Below are positions 43,985 to 57,224 of a stretch of DNA of 64,000 bases, one piece after another. A model generated the notes under the pieces. That model was not told the DNA's origin. It worked only from the letters and a program-made list of their open reading frames with translations, and did not search any database. Position 1 is the stretch's first letter, and the number at the start of each line of letters is the position of its first letter. The position numbers and the translations under genes were made by a program. The stretch comes from Poecilobothrus nobilitatus (Eukaryota > Arthropoda > Insecta > Diptera > Dolichopodidae): positions 101,424,307 through 101,488,306 of the forward strand of contig OX352772.1 of the NCBI GenBank assembly GCA_947095535.1, in the 5' to 3' direction.

Positions 43985-45350
43985 ATTTTCTTTATGCCCA
44001 AGTAGCCGTAGCACCAAACGAGACTCCGTCAGAAAAAATTAAACTGATCAATGACGAAAACCTCATTGTGCTACAAAATTTTCAACAATATTTATAATAC
44101 CGGAAATTTGCCTTAAGATTGGCTAAAGTCAACATTTGTCGCCCTTCCGAAAAAGCTAAAGTCAAAAAATGCGATGACCACCGATTAATAAGTTTAATGA
44201 GCCATGTACTCCAAATCTTCCCGAAAGTGCTACATAATGGTATATACACAAACTGTGAGTGGTAGTGGTAAAGAAGTCCTTTTTAATATTCAAGTATGTA
44301 CTAGTGCAGAATTGTTGTGATGTTCATAAATATATTTTCTTATGTTTTGTGGATTATGAAAAGAATAAATAAATAGTGTCCTCACACAAAGCGTTGATAT
44401 TTAAAAAAAAGTTCGACAAGGCTGTATTCCCTCCCCTTTACTGTTTAGCATCTATGCTAAAGCCATTCTAGGCTTTAGCATCGATGGCGGCAGTGACCGT
44501 TGTAGATAATGATATAAAAGTAAATGCCACATATATAAACAATATAAGATATGCAGATGATACAGTCCTTATAACAGACAACCTAAGGGATTTACAACAT
44601 ATAGTCGATAGAGTCAACCATCATAGCGAATTGTTTAACTTAAAAATAAATATCTCAAAAACTAAATTAATGATCGTAAGTAGAAAAAGAACACCTTACA
44701 CTGCAACCACAATTAAAATAAATAACCGTTCAATTGAGAGAGTCTCCACATACAAATATCTCGAATACTGGTTACACGAGTACTGGAGCTGCGAAAAAGA
44801 AATTAGATGTTGAAATAAAAACAGCAAGATATGCATTTCCTAAACACAAAAAGTTTTTTGCTGTCGTGAAATGAACTTGGGCCTTCGCATACGATTCGTT
44901 AAATGCTATGTTTGACCTATATTCCTATATGGTGTAGAAACATGGACCTTAAAAGTAAGAGAACTCAATAAACTCGAAGTTTTCGAAATGTGGATCTACC
45001 GAAAAATGCTAAAGATACCTTGGACAGATCACATACAAACGAAGAAGTCCTACATAGAGCAAACACAGAAAGAGAACTACTATTAAAGCTAAAGAAACAA
45101 AAAAATATCCTACTTTGGGCATATTATGCGTGGAAGCAAATACGAGTTACTTCAGTTAATACTTCAAGAAAAAAGAGGTATAAGAAGAAACGATTACAAC
45201 ATTAGAAACTGGACTGGCGCAACATTAGAAACTGGACAAGCATCAAAAATATTGGCGATTTAATCCATTTAACAACAGATCGAAACATATTTCAGGATGT
45301 CGTTGCAAATATCTTATTGCCGCTAACATCCAATTAGGGAAAGGCAGCAA
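43985..45350 (+). pseudogene. RTE-like LINE, reverse transcriptase relic
   Basis: Fragments in order across frames: ETPSEKIKLINDENLIVLQ, FNNIYNTGNLP, WLKSTFVALPKK, CDDHRLISLMSHVLQIF, FVDYEK, VRQGCIPSPLLFSIYAKAIL (44410-44470), then an intact stretch INNIRYADDTVLITDN (YADD catalytic pair kept), KTKLMIVSRKRTPYTATTIK and TYKYLEYWLHEY (44484-44813). The tail MWIYRKMLKIPWTDHIQTK, GHIMRGSKYELLQLILQ and RNDYNIRNWTG (to about 45235) is typical of RTE-type RTs common in insects. The segment between about 44270 and 44400 is compressed by deletion. No endonuclease is left. Confidence 0.8.
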
Positions 45351-45639
45351 AAGAAAAATAGTTAATTGATTCTATCTCGATATTCGGTTCTATCTTGATT
45401 TTTTTCTTATCTTACATACTACCTATTATGACATTCGCTAAGTTTTGAATACAAATACATATTTTTTTGATTCATTGTTTGAACATCGTTGAATACAGTT
45501 GAAAACAGTTTTATCTAAAAAATAAAAAATAAAATACAGTTTATCTAACAAAAAAAAAACATTTATATATATTAGAAAATAGCGCCGAAAAGACAAAGTT
45601 CACTTGGATCCAAGGCTGATGACTTGAACACTAAAAAGA

Positions 45640-46760
45640 TGAATGTGGCACAAAATGGAACAAATTCCAACTGCTTGGTCGGTTGATGGACAAGGAAGGC
45701 AGCAAAGTGCAAAATAAGCAATAGGTTGAGCGTGACAAGTTGAAAATACTACCTATAACAATAAAAGGCTGTATTTCAAGTGTAATCAGAAATAATTTTA
45801 TCTTACTTCCATCCATAACGCAAATATTAAAAATTGTTCAATTGTCATTCAAATACTACGCAACAAGATTACAAATCATGACAAGTTGGTTAAAACTCTT
45901 GCTGAAGAAAATCACAACATTGATAACATCAATAAATGTAATTTCTATACCCATGAAATTCCCAACAACACGCCGTCAAAAATTGTTTTATATGGTTTGG
46001 ATGAACAAGTTGAGTTGGATGAAATTAAAAATGTATTTGAAAACCACGGTGTTAAACTGGTAGATATTAAAAAAATGAATGTCCGTGCAGATATTCAGGT
46101 CACGTTACGTAACTTCTATATTTGGAGCGGATTTCAATCAAACTTTCTGACCTAAAAAAGAAAATTAAAGTAATCTGTGACACTATTGAAAGATTTGATT
46201 ACTACAGCAAAAAGTCGTCTGGACCTATTAGATGCTACAACTGTCAAAGTTATGGTTATGCAGCAAGAAATTGTTTTATTCAAACTACATGTGGCATTTG
46301 CGCTGGTAATTACAAAACAGCAGACTGTGCATCAAGCTATAAGCACCAAATAAAAAAGCGACTATAAAATACAAGTCCAAAAATTGTGAAGGAAATCATG
46401 CTGCAGGTTATAAAAATTGCCCAACGCGTCTTCACTACATAAAATTGCAAGAAAAAAGGAGACAGAAGCATTTGAAGCGCATCACATTATTATCACCACA
46501 AAACGCTGACAGTAATAGTATTGACCTACGCTTAAATGAAATGTTCCCAAAAATCAAACAAAAAAGTAATTATAATAATAATAGAATAAGATTAAGTATT
46601 GGTAGAATAAATCATAATGCAGATCCTAATATAAATAATTTATTTATTTATTTGAAGGTACCGTGGCACATAAATGTACCAAGTAGTTATAACCTCTGTT
46701 TCCAATTTGAAATGTGGGGTGCTTGTATCTACATAAAATTCATTACTAATACATAATAAT
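45640..46760 (+). pseudogene. ORF1 (Gag-like) of a Jockey-type LINE
   Basis: Pieces in several frames: IVIQILRNKITNHDKLVKTL; NKCNFYTHEIPNNTPSKIVL; YGLDEQVELDEIKNVFENHG, a PRE_C2HC/RRM-like block; then zinc knuckles CYNCQSYGYAARNCF and CGICAGNYKTADC (46236-46350) and a third, damaged one near 46375-46430. The order matches Jockey-clade ORF1 proteins, which bind element RNA. Frameshifts at about 46090, 46140 and 46365. The Gly-His of the first knuckle is Gly-Tyr, a substitution of a zinc ligand. Confidence 0.75.
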
Positions 46761-47009
46761 ACTAATACATGTTCTAATATTACGAAAAATTATTCCCATA
46801 ATTTAAGTTATAATAACAATGAAAATGTAGAATTACCACCAAGTAGTGGTAATTATAAAAACATACTAACACAAGTACTAATGAATTTTTCTCTTATAAT
46901 GAAATAATCAATACAGTGAGCGAATTAGTCTCTAAATTAAATAAACAACAAAACAAACAAACACAATTTCAAATTATTGCTGAATTGACATTGAAATACA
47001 TTTTTAACA

Positions 47010-50000
47010 ATGCATCTTAATGACTCGCAACAATAATGAAAAAAATTTGTTTTGAAATGCTCAAAGCATTATAAATAAAAAAGCAGAACTTTTTGCATAT
47101 TGGAGAGAGAGATAGGTATAGCAACAATTAGCGAAACATGGCTTAAACCAAATAAAACATAAGTGGTGTGAAAAATCACGGTGGGTTTGCTTTAATTATT
47201 TAAAAATCAATAAAACATTGTTAACTGCCATGTTTAGAAACAAAATGTTTCGAAACATTGGCAATAAAAATATTCTGCAGCAATGGTACTAGTTTGACTA
47301 TAGTGGGCGTTTACTTTAATGGAGTTATAATATAAATTTATGTAAAAATTTTGAAAACGATCTTAAAAAGTTAATTAATCTTAAATAATATGTTGACAAT
47401 AAATAGGTTAGGTTAGGTTAAGGTAGCTGCCAAAAAAGCACACTTAGACCGTATTTGGTCCATTGTGATACCACTTAGAAGCTTTTCTATCAGACTCGTT
47501 AAAACCAATTTGAGCTTTTTGTAAAGCGAAGAATACTCTTCACATTTTTACCTGCTATATCGCTAAGGTTGTTGAAGAGATATTGCCCCAAATGGGTATT
47601 CCTTCTTGCCGAAGAGGCCAAGCATGTGCAAAGGAGATGGGATGTAGTTTCCTCCTCTTCTTCATCTTTGCAGGCTCTACAATAGTCGTTTGCGGATAAG
47701 CGAAGTCTTCTGGCATGCTTCCCTATTAGACAGTGACCGGTGATTATACCCATTGTCATTCCAATGTGTGGCTTTTTGAGAGAAAGCAGATCATTGGATG
47801 GTCTTAAATCGGTTTTGGGCCATATCAATCTTGTGATATTGCACGAGGTCAAGTTTGACCATTTGTAATTTACCATATTTCCTTTTGAAGTAACGTTTTG
47901 CTTGTGGATAGAGGTACCCCTAGTCTTGCCCTGTACGGCAGGACTTGTAAGGTTGTACCAATTCTTGCGAGTTCATCAGCTTTTTCAATTGCCAGAATAC
48001 CTCGATGACCTGGTACCCAGCAAAGTTGAATGCTAAACTGCCTGGCCATCTCGTTTTCGGCAGTTTATTACAGTCTTCGAGGTTGTACATGTTGATTCCA
48101 GAAATTTTAACGCAGCCTGACTATCTGACAGAATACGTACTTGCTTTACAGTCAAAACGCTTCTATTCAGTAGAATCAGGGCTTCTTGCCATAATTATTA
48201 CCCTAATTTCCGCTTGGAAGAAGCTACAATGGTCTGTTAACCGGAAATTATGACTGATATTCAGATTTTTTGAGAAGACCCCGAATCCTACACTGCTGTT
48301 CATTTTTAAACCATCCGTGTAGAATTGTACTCTTTCGAAGGTCATCACTGTGTTCGAGCTCCAACTCTCACGGCTTGGTATGCTCGTCACATGAGATTTC
48401 CCGAAGAAGTAAGTGGGGGACGTGTAGTCCACCAAGGCGGGAGAGGACTTGAATTGGTTTATGATATCCGAGTGACCTTCTCGTGAATTGATCAACTGGG
48501 ATATAGCTTTTAATCTCACAGCTGTGTTTGCGGCTGCAAATTTACTATAATATTCTACAGGCATCAGATTAAGCATGATGTCTAATGCCGCAGAAGGGGT
48601 TGTTATTAAAGAGCCACTAATACATAATGTGGCAGTTCTGTGAACCCTAGTGATTGCCTTGCGATTGACCTCTTTATCGATTGCCTTCCACCAAACGAGG
48701 ACTCCATACATAAGAATGGGTCTTACTACGGATGTGTATAGCCAGTAAGTCATGTATGGCTGAAGCCCCCATTTCCTACGAATGGCTCTTTTGCATAAGT
48801 AAAGTGCTATGGAGACCTTCTATACTCTTTCTGAGATGTTAGCATTTCAGCTTAACCTCCTGTCTAGAGTTAGACCCAGAAATTTCGCCGTTTCGCTAAA
48901 GGCAAGAGTGGAGCCATTTAACGAAGGCGGCTTTATTTTAGGAATTTTATATTTCCTTGTAAAGAGGACCAGTTCGGTTTTCTGTGAATTTACTGATAGT
49001 CCACAGTCTGTAGCCCATGTTGTGATTTTGTTTAGTGCAAGTTGCAAAATGTCCCTGAAACTGTCTGGGAAATTGCCACTGACAACGACCGCAACATCGT
49101 CCGCATAGGCTTTTTTTTGCAGCGCGCCTATTCCAGGATTTTAAGCAGTTTATTTACCACCATATTCCAAAGAAAGAGAGATAGCACCCCTCCTTGCGGA
49201 GTCCCTCTCCTCACAAACCTTTTTGCAGAAGCTTTACCTAAGTTGGCACTGGTGGTCCTGCTATTTAGCATATTAGCTATAAGTGCTCTTAGCTCCGGTC
49301 CGGTTCTACTCTTAGGCTTATGAGTGCGTCTACAATTGCTGCCTCATTGACGTTATTAAACGCTTCCTCAATGTCTACAAATGCTGCAAGAGTATACTCT
49401 TTGTAATTTAAAGATCTCTCAATCGAGCTAGTCAAGTTGTGAAGTGCAGTATCCACTGACTTCCCTTTACTGTAAGGAAGTTGAGAGGCTAACAACAAAT
49501 TTTTATCTAAGTTGCAGCGAATATGGATGTCAATCAATCTTTCTAAGGTTTTCAGAAGGAAGATTGACAGGCTTATAGGCCGAAAGTCCTTCGCATAGAC
49601 GTGACTACTTTTGTCGGGGTATGAACACTACTGTGACCTATTTCCATTTATCCGGGATATGTCTCAAATTAAGACAATCACAGAAAATGCTTTTTAGCCA
49701 AGCCAGGGTAGTAGATGAAGTTTGCTGGCTCTCAGCGGGTATAATACCATCCTGTTCGCTTGACTTGAATGGCTTGAAACTATCGCTTGTGTTAGCCCAG
49801 CCTATTCTAGTTTGTCTCCTGTAACCACCACCTCTGAGACTGTAGGGGGAGGATTCAGAAGACAAGCCACCTCTGAGCTATTATTTGTGCACTCAGAAAA
49901 ATGGGTTTTAAAAGTAATTTCAACGACTCCTCGCTTGTGTTAGCCCAGCTGCTATCCTCTTTTTTAAAAAGACTGGGGACCATGTGGTTTGTCGATAGGA

Positions 50001-50938
50001 TTTTTCTAAGTTTATATGCCTCAGAGGCTGACAATAAATAAGTACACATTGTTATTCCCTGCGACTAGTACTTACATTCCTAAATCAAGTAGAGGAAACC
50101 CATCTACTTTAAACCTAATATTATCGAACGTGCCTCAGTTAATTCTCAATATCATTACATTAAACGAATTTAATTCGAATGACTTACCCATTAGGTTTGA
50201 TTGCAATATGGATTTTGAAATTCCTGTGAAAAAATTTTTTACAATTACAAGAACACAAACTGGGAAAGATACAAAAAGTTATTAAATACGAAAATAAATC
50301 TGTTGGAAATTTCTGAAAAGCTAGAAAACTCAAACCCCAATGTAATAATTGAGCATATTGTACTATTCCAGATTATAGTAAGAGAGTGCGCTTCTTCAAC
50401 ACCGTGTAAAATCATCTTCAACAACATGGTAAAAAGCCCACATCCTCAACGTATTCTTGTCTTAATAAAAAAGAGAAATGATCTAAGAAGAATGTGGCAA
50501 CGAACAAGAAATAGATTTTTTATTACAAAAATTAAGTTTCTTCAAATTAAAAGAGGGTAAACAATTTTGGAAAATTACAAACATACTAAAAAATAAAACC
50601 AAAACTTCGTGTTGGAAATAAGATTGTTGTTACTAACAAAGAAAAAGCGGATACCTTTGCATCATTTTCGAATAACAATACAAACTCACCGAAAATTACA
50701 GTGACGATACAAAAAAACTTTTAGTATCAAATTCCACTGACGCTCTCGAAATTAGTCTCAGAAATAATAACTTTCAGTATGATACAATACTATTTAACGA
50801 AATAAATACAATTTTAAAAAAGCTCAAAAGCAAAAAGTGGCCCAGATAATATAAAACAAATATTTCTGAAATCGCTTAATAAATCAGGAAAAAAAAATCT
50901 TTTAAAAATTTACAACGCTTGCCTAAGAATAAGGTAAA
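47010..50938 (+). pseudogene. ORF2 of the Jockey-type LINE (endonuclease, start of RT), split by another LINE
   Basis: Upstream part 47030-47393: WNAQSIINKKAELFAYW-like residues, ISETWLKPNK-like residues (about 47125-47155) and VKNHGGFALII, all decayed endonuclease motifs. After the inserted LINE (47406-50028) the endonuclease end resumes: YIPKSSRGNPSTLNLILSNV, ELNSNDLPIRFD-like residues (50070-50215), where the family has SDHxPV. The connector NLRRMWQRTRNRFFITK-like frame (50303-50560) follows and an RT start (about 50720-50880, KKLKSKKWPDNIK-like). At 50939 the sequence switches abruptly to gypsy. Stops throughout. Confidence 0.7.
47406..50028 (-). mobile_element. I/R1-superfamily LINE with RNase H, 5'-truncated insertion
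   Basis: The 12-bp target duplication TGACAATAAATA lies at 47394-47405 and 50029-50040. The 3' end is at 47406 and reads, on the plus strand, GGTTAGGTTAGGTTA. ORF2 pieces on the minus strand: RT with LPYSKGKSVDTALHNLTSSI, AFVDIEEAFNNV (about 49370-49470), CGLSVNSQKTELVLFTRK and FLGLTLDRRL (about 48850-49010); a thumb/connection WLYTSVVRPILMYGVLVWW; RNase H-like VQFYTDGLKMNSSVGFGVFS (48270-48335); and a C-terminal Cys-rich MGIITGHCLIGKHARRLRLS, then CRACKDEEEEETTSHLLCTC (47620-47760). The YxDD region is frameshifted near 49080-49120 (AYADDVAVV readable). Clade between I, Loa and R1 is left open. Confidence 0.85.
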
Positions 50939-51755
50939 CTCAACAACCTTAAAGAACCAAATATAAAACTACAAAGGTGGAAGATCAAATTAAACGAATA
51001 TAAATTCACGATAAACTATCTTAAAGGGAAAGACAATAAAATCGCTGATGGTTTAAGTCGACTCCCTTGCACAAATGAAAACTCTTATGACGAAAACGAA
51101 TCGATAAACGAGCCCTCTATGTTACAATTTTTAAACGAAGTAGAAACACATAGTGCAGCAAACGTTGACAATAATGATGAAATTATGACCACTAACGTTA
51201 CAATGTACTCTTCAACCAACAACGACAATGGTGATGAAATCATGTCTACTGTTGCTACAATACATAGCGCAAACGAAAACGACTTATACCATATTAAAAT
51301 AACAGAAAAACCTGTTAACTTATTTAAAAATCAAATCTATCTAATCTTTAGTAATAACGAAAAATTTACCACGAAAATTGTAAATAAAAAATCTTCTCTG
51401 TCTTACTAAAGATACTAACTTATTAGAAAAGATGAAACGTCTACCCTAAAAAGGATTAGTATTTGTATAACATTGATATCTACCTTAACTTTCAAAACCT
51501 TTATCTTAAATTTTTTGCTAATAACCAACGTTTAAAAATATTAAAATCTAACAAAAAACTACAGGACATAACGGATAAAAATAAAATTCTTGAAATAATA
51601 AAAGCTGAACACCTTCGTAATAACCACCGCGGTATATCTGAAATTTTTTCCGAACTTAAAGAAATGTACCACTACCCTAAGCTGCAAGTAGAAATACAAA
51701 AATTCATAAACAATTGCGAAGTTTCTACCTTAACGAAACATAATAGGAGACCTTT
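50939..51755 (+). mobile_element. Fragment of gypsy element 2 (RNase H end to integrase zinc domain)
   Basis: Collinear with 55444-56277 and nearly identical apart from small indels. It starts CTCAACAACCTTAAAGAACC, continues through GKDNKIADGLSRLPCTNENS, a spacer rich in Asn/Asp/Thr, and the integrase HHCC region (HLRNNHRGISEIF, FINNCEVSTLTKH; here one zinc Cys is Ser). Both ends are abrupt: the left abuts a Jockey RT, the right unassigned DNA. No LTRs. Confidence 0.9.
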
Positions 51756-54575
51756 AGTAAATTTCTGTTATAAAATATTTATCTGTATCAAAAATTTAGC
51801 TTCAAAATCAAAATTTCACCTTAAGTAAACAAAAGTCAAAACTATTTTAAAGCCTGTTGAGTTTTATTTTGTGTCTTTTGATTTGACATTTTTTAAAAAA
51901 AATAGTAAAAGCAGCTTTTATTAGCTTTTATAATAGCGACAAGAAAATCAAGAATAAAATCAGCCTATTATTTTTTTCTTTTAAATATTAGGCTTACTAT
52001 TAAACTATGCTTTTTTCAGTTTCAAACCTCAAATATACAGAAATATCATCATTGCCAGTTGAATTTGGATTCAGTGTGAGAGGTTTTTTATAGAAATAAA
52101 ATATTTTTTTATATGTTGGCAGGATCTCGCCAACATCTTGTGTATTATATTTATGATAATTCAATTTGAATAAGGCAGCAATTTAATAATAAAAAAACTT
52201 AGGTTTAATCTGTTCTAATACCACATTTTGATTATCAAATCCATACACAGTTATAAAACTCTTATTACTTACCGGCTAGATTAAACTTAATAAAAACATC
52301 CATATAAAAGTACAAGATCATAATAACTATTAAAGGACCCAGAATGTAAAATTAAAGGTTGTAAAAATTTTGTTTTCTAAATTTTCAAACTGAAATTTTT
52401 AAACTCAATATATGAAATTTTTGTTTCAAAAATGAATTTCCGAAGCGATTGAAGCGAACCTGGAATTTGTAATTGGGTATATAAAAATAGCAAATATTAA
52501 TTGTTTGACTCCTACTTAATAGCCGTTAAAGAGTTCTTGAAATAAAAATGTAATTAATAAAAAAATTCATTTTTAATTAGTTTATTTATATATACATACA
52601 TTCACATATGTATATTTTTTTTAATTTCAAATAAAATTAAAAATACTCGATTAAGAATCCAAATAAATAAATAGATATATATAACTTAAAAATCCAATAA
52701 ATAAATAGATATAACTTTTTTTAATTTAAAATTATTACATTTGATTTTTTAAAAACAAAGGGAAAACAAAATGTTTTTTTAATCTATAGTAGGTATTGAT
52801 TTTAATTAAACTATGATTTAGCTCAATAAAAATTAAATTAAAATTCTTATAAATTTCTAAAAATAGATATGAACATATTATACGAATGATTATAGTACCT
52901 ATCCAAAAACACTTTATCTGAATTTTAATATCCAAAATATATATTTCAATGCTATTTTTCAGCATAATATGCAATTGATTAAAATTTTTATTCATTCACC
53001 ATGTGGATGTGTCTTCATAAATAAATGTATGTGCCTTCATAAATAAATATACATATATGTATGTATGTTTGTCGTGCCTTAAGCCGAATTAACCATTGTA
53101 TGATAAATTAAGTTCTTGTTCAATGTGCGAATTAACCATATAACAGTGATACCATTTGAAAGCTTCTAGTTTATTTTACAACATGCACATAAAAAAATAT
53201 ATTATGAAAATTAATTGAGTGCATTATTTTTTTAAAATATGGAACTAATTTAAATTAATTAATTTCTATTAATTAATGCATAAAAATATTGCAGTTATTA
53301 GAACTCCCAAAAATATGTAGTCATCTGTAATTAGAACTTCCGCAAATCTGTAATAATAGTCTTGTAGAATTGTTGACACATATTTGTATTTAAACAATTT
53401 CATTATTTATATTTTATTATAACAATTACAATTTTTTTTATAAATTGTTTATGTCTTGCGGGAACTTGCGTGCAAATTAAAGTTTTGACATTTTAAACAT
53501 GCAAGTTATTATAAATTTTTAAATTTTAATATACAAATTTCAGACATGATACAATTATCAGTATCGTTTTTATGCTTTATATTTTATACAAATTCAAATT
53601 TTAAAATTAAGAATTATCCATTTTGTGGTAATACTTATAATAAAAAAATTAATATCTTTAAAAAATCTAGAAAAATTTAGAAACACTGGATGTGCTTGAT
53701 ATCAATTTTCATCATAGCTACAAGTGATAAAAGACTTGTTATTTACTTTAACTGAGAAAATTGAAATTTTGCAATATCTGCTTAAAGGTATATTCGTTTG
53801 GCAAAAAATTTTGAATATCAGCGTGAACACCCACTCTACCTTAAATAATCTTTCTGAAAATCACATGACATGAAATACTATTTTAAAAAGTTGGAAAAGC
53901 ATTAAGGTAATTTTTTTTTAAGTTATACACATAATAAATCAGATACCTTTAACATGATAATTCAAAAGTTTTTATGTATTTGAATATACACATAAAGAAT
54001 TTATATACACGTATTTAAAATTTGATGTAAAGTATGTGAATGAAAATTACTATTTTGTTTTTTGATAGCTTATATTATAAAAAATAACTAATTTTATTCA
54101 ACGTATTAAAATTTATTTTGTTTATTGTACAGACATATATTAGTTAGTAAATGCTTTCGTTATTAAATACGAGTAGAACTCTGAAATATCTTTAACATGA
54201 AATCGAGTAAGTGATTTTTTAGGCTTTGCGAATTAAAGTCAGATTGAACTAACACCAGAAACAAGAATAAACTAACTTTCGGCCAATTTTTCACAAAATT
54301 ATCTTAGCGTTAGGGTTAGATACAATATATTATTGCTAAAATTGAAAAAATGTCCGACAACTTCTTTTTATGAAATATGGTGTTTACAATATAAGTTTTT
54401 GAAGAAAATTTTAAAAAAATTTATACCAAAAACATAAAATATAGCCTAAAAATAATGTGCACAGAATTAACAAGCCAACATTTTCCAAATTGGTTTTCAA
54501 CAACTGAAAAATGCTATTAACACAGGGTAAAAATTTTGGATTTATTTCTCTTAATATTAATAAGAAAAAATTTTA
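51756..54575. other. AT-rich stretch, no gene seen
   Basis: No recognisable frame. A perfect 7-bp hairpin TGTTGGC ... GCCAACA lies at about 52112-52133. Tandem AAATAAATAGATATATAACT words occur at 52663-52712 and AAATAAAT...CATAAATAAATG words near 53018-53050. Confidence 0.45.
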
Positions 54576-54579
54576 AATG

Positions 54580-56903
54580 GCTTGGGAAATTGTCGCTATT
54601 TCAGCATGTTACATCTGGCGAAAGGGTTTCATCAGATTGAAGTCCACCCAGATGGCCGCAGCGTTCTCAACTAGAAGTGGCCACTAGGAGTTTACTCGTA
54701 TGCCTTTCGGCTTGAAAAACTCACCCTCCACCTTTCAAAGATTAATGAACCATGTATTAAGCGAATTTATCAATAAAATATGCGTCGTCTACTTTGACAA
54801 CATCTTAATCTTCTCGTCATCGTTCGAAGAACACTTAGTTTCAATAAAAAAAATCTTAACCAAATTGCGTGAAGCAAATTTAACGATACAAATAGATAAA
54901 TATAATTTTGCTCAACTATCCACTAACTTTTTGGGCCATGTAATTACCCAAGGAGGTATAAAACCTGATCCATCAAAAATCAGCACTATTCAAAATCTGC
55001 CTCTTCCACTTCACAAAAAGAGATAAAATCTTTTCTAGAGTTAACCGGCTACTACCGGAAATTCGTGAAAGACTACTCCAAAGTAGCTTATCCGTTAATA
55101 CGTTATCTGAAAAAAAAATCGAAAATTAATAAAAATGACAAAGAATACATCGAGGCTTTCAAAAAATTAAAAACGCTATTAACAACGGAACCTATTCTAA
55201 AAAACCAGACTTCTTTAAACATTTTACTCTAACTACGGACACGTCTAACTTCGTCTTAGGCGCCGTACTAAGCCAAAATAACCATGCAATAGCCTATGCC
55301 TCGAGAGCACTGAACAATCATGCAATTAGATACTTGCAATAGAGAAAGAACTTCTCGCCATTGTTTGGGCTACCAAACATTTTCATACTTATCTTTACGG
55401 TAGAAATTTTACTGTTCAATGTGATCATAAACCTTTGGTGTGGCTCAACAACCTTAAAGAACCAACTATGAAACTACAAAGGTGGAAGATCAAATTAAAC
55501 GAATATAAATTCACGATAAACTATCTTAAAGGGAAAGACAATAAAATCGCTGATGGTTTAAGTCGACTTCCTTGCACAAATGAAAACTCTTATGACGAAA
55601 ACGAATCGATAATCGAGCCCTCTATGTTACAATTTTTAAACGAAGTAGTAACACATAGTGCACCAAACGTTGACAATAATGATGAAATTATGATCACTAA
55701 CGTTACAATGCACTCTTCAACCAACAACGACAATGATGATGAAATCATGTTTACCGCTGCTACAATACATAGCGCAAACGAAGACGACCTATACCATATT
55801 AAAATAACAGAAAAACCGGTTAACTATTTAAAAATCAAATCTATCTAATCTTTAGTAATAACGAAAAATTTACCACGAAAATTGTAAATAAAAATGTCAA
55901 AATCTTCTCTATGTTACTAAAGATACTAACTTATTAGAAAAGATGAAACGCTGTCTACCCAAAAAAGGATTAGTATGTGTACACAGTGATAACATTGATA
56001 TCTACCTTAACTTACAAAGCCTTTATCTTAAATTCTTTGCTAATAACCAACGTTTAAAAATATTAAAATCTAACAAAAAACTACAGGACATAACGGATAA
56101 AAATAAAATTCTTGAAATAATAAAAGCTGAACACCTTCGCAATAACCACCGTGGTATATCTGAAATTTTTTCCGAACTTGAAGAAATGTACCACTACTCT
56201 AAGCTGCAAGTAGAAATACAAAAATTCATAAATAATTGCGAAGTTTGTACCTTAGCGAAACATTATAGGCGACCTTTAAAACTTCCATTTGAGATTACAC
56301 AATCTCCTATACAATTTAATGACATCGTCCACATGGACATTGTCATGGTCACATGGTTTCCATGTAGGAATGTTCTGTACCTAACTATAATAGATAGATT
56401 TTCTAAACATGCTACCATCCACAAACATAATGATAGAACGTGGATCTCCATTTTAAAATCACTAAAAGAAAGGGTAATTTACTTGGAAAATATGAAAAAA
56501 TTAATAACAGATAACGAAAAGTGTATAATACATAGTGCTATAAAATAATTTCTTATAGAAAACCAAATTGAATTCCATAAAACTACACATGGAAATAAAA
56601 CCGGTAACTCTGATGTTGAAAGGTTACACGGTACACTTAATGAACATACTCGAATTCTAGAAATTGACAAAACAGACGAAATTGATGATTTAAATGACAA
56701 AATTTTCGAAATTATTATGACATACAACAGAATAATTCACTCTACTACTAAACGAAGACCAATAGATTTCTTAAATAAAAACATCCCAAAGGAAGAAATT
56801 GAAATTTTAGCAAAAAAATTTGAAGAAGAAAAGAGAATGAGACTAGCAAATCTAAATAAAAAAAAACAAAACATTGAACGAAAATCTACCTACAAATATT
56901 GAA
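54580..56903 (+). pseudogene. Pol of gypsy element 2: RT, RNase H, integrase (broken)
   Basis: RT: YFSMLHLAKGFHQIEVHPDG, then MPFGLKNSPSTFQRLMNHVL, CVVYFDNILIFSSSFEEHL and FLGHVITQGGIKPDPSK. The catalytic YxDD reads YFDN. RNase H (55215-55580) has LTTDTSNFVLGAVLSQN, IEKELLAIVWATKHFHTYL, CDHKPLVWL and KGKDNKIADGLSRLPC, with two or three frameshifts. Integrase (55943-56900) has the HHCC zinc region with CEVCTLAKH, a first Asp in NDIVHMDIVMV, IDRFSKHATIHK, a second Asp in LITDNEKC, a stop at 56546, then GNSDVERLHGTLNEHT with the Glu. A Lys/Glu-rich tail ends at 56900. It is of the env-bearing gypsy branch but clearly a different family from element 1. Confidence 0.9.
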
Positions 56904-57224
56904 GTAGACGACTTTTTTTTTTAAGTTTTTAAAGTAGACGACAAACATATAGTCGATACGAACAATAAAAGAAAAATTTAATACTGCAAAAAGCAACAAA
57001 AACGAAAATTTAAATTTCAATAAAACCTAATACATATTTTATCACGATTTTATTGTAACCAAAGATTTGACATTTTATCATCATTAATTTTCCATTATTT
57101 TTTTTTTTTTTACCAACCGAAAATATAGAAGTCTCTTTCGAGGTAGACTTCTTAAGTTTAAATTTTATTATTAATTTCTTCTCTATTCCAAATCCAATAA
57201 ATACTCCTTTTATATTTTTAGGAA

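Noticed and set aside
52112..52133. TGTTGGC...GCCAACA hairpin as a transcription terminator
   Set aside because: A eukaryotic region with no transcription unit ending here; likely chance or a transposon remnant.
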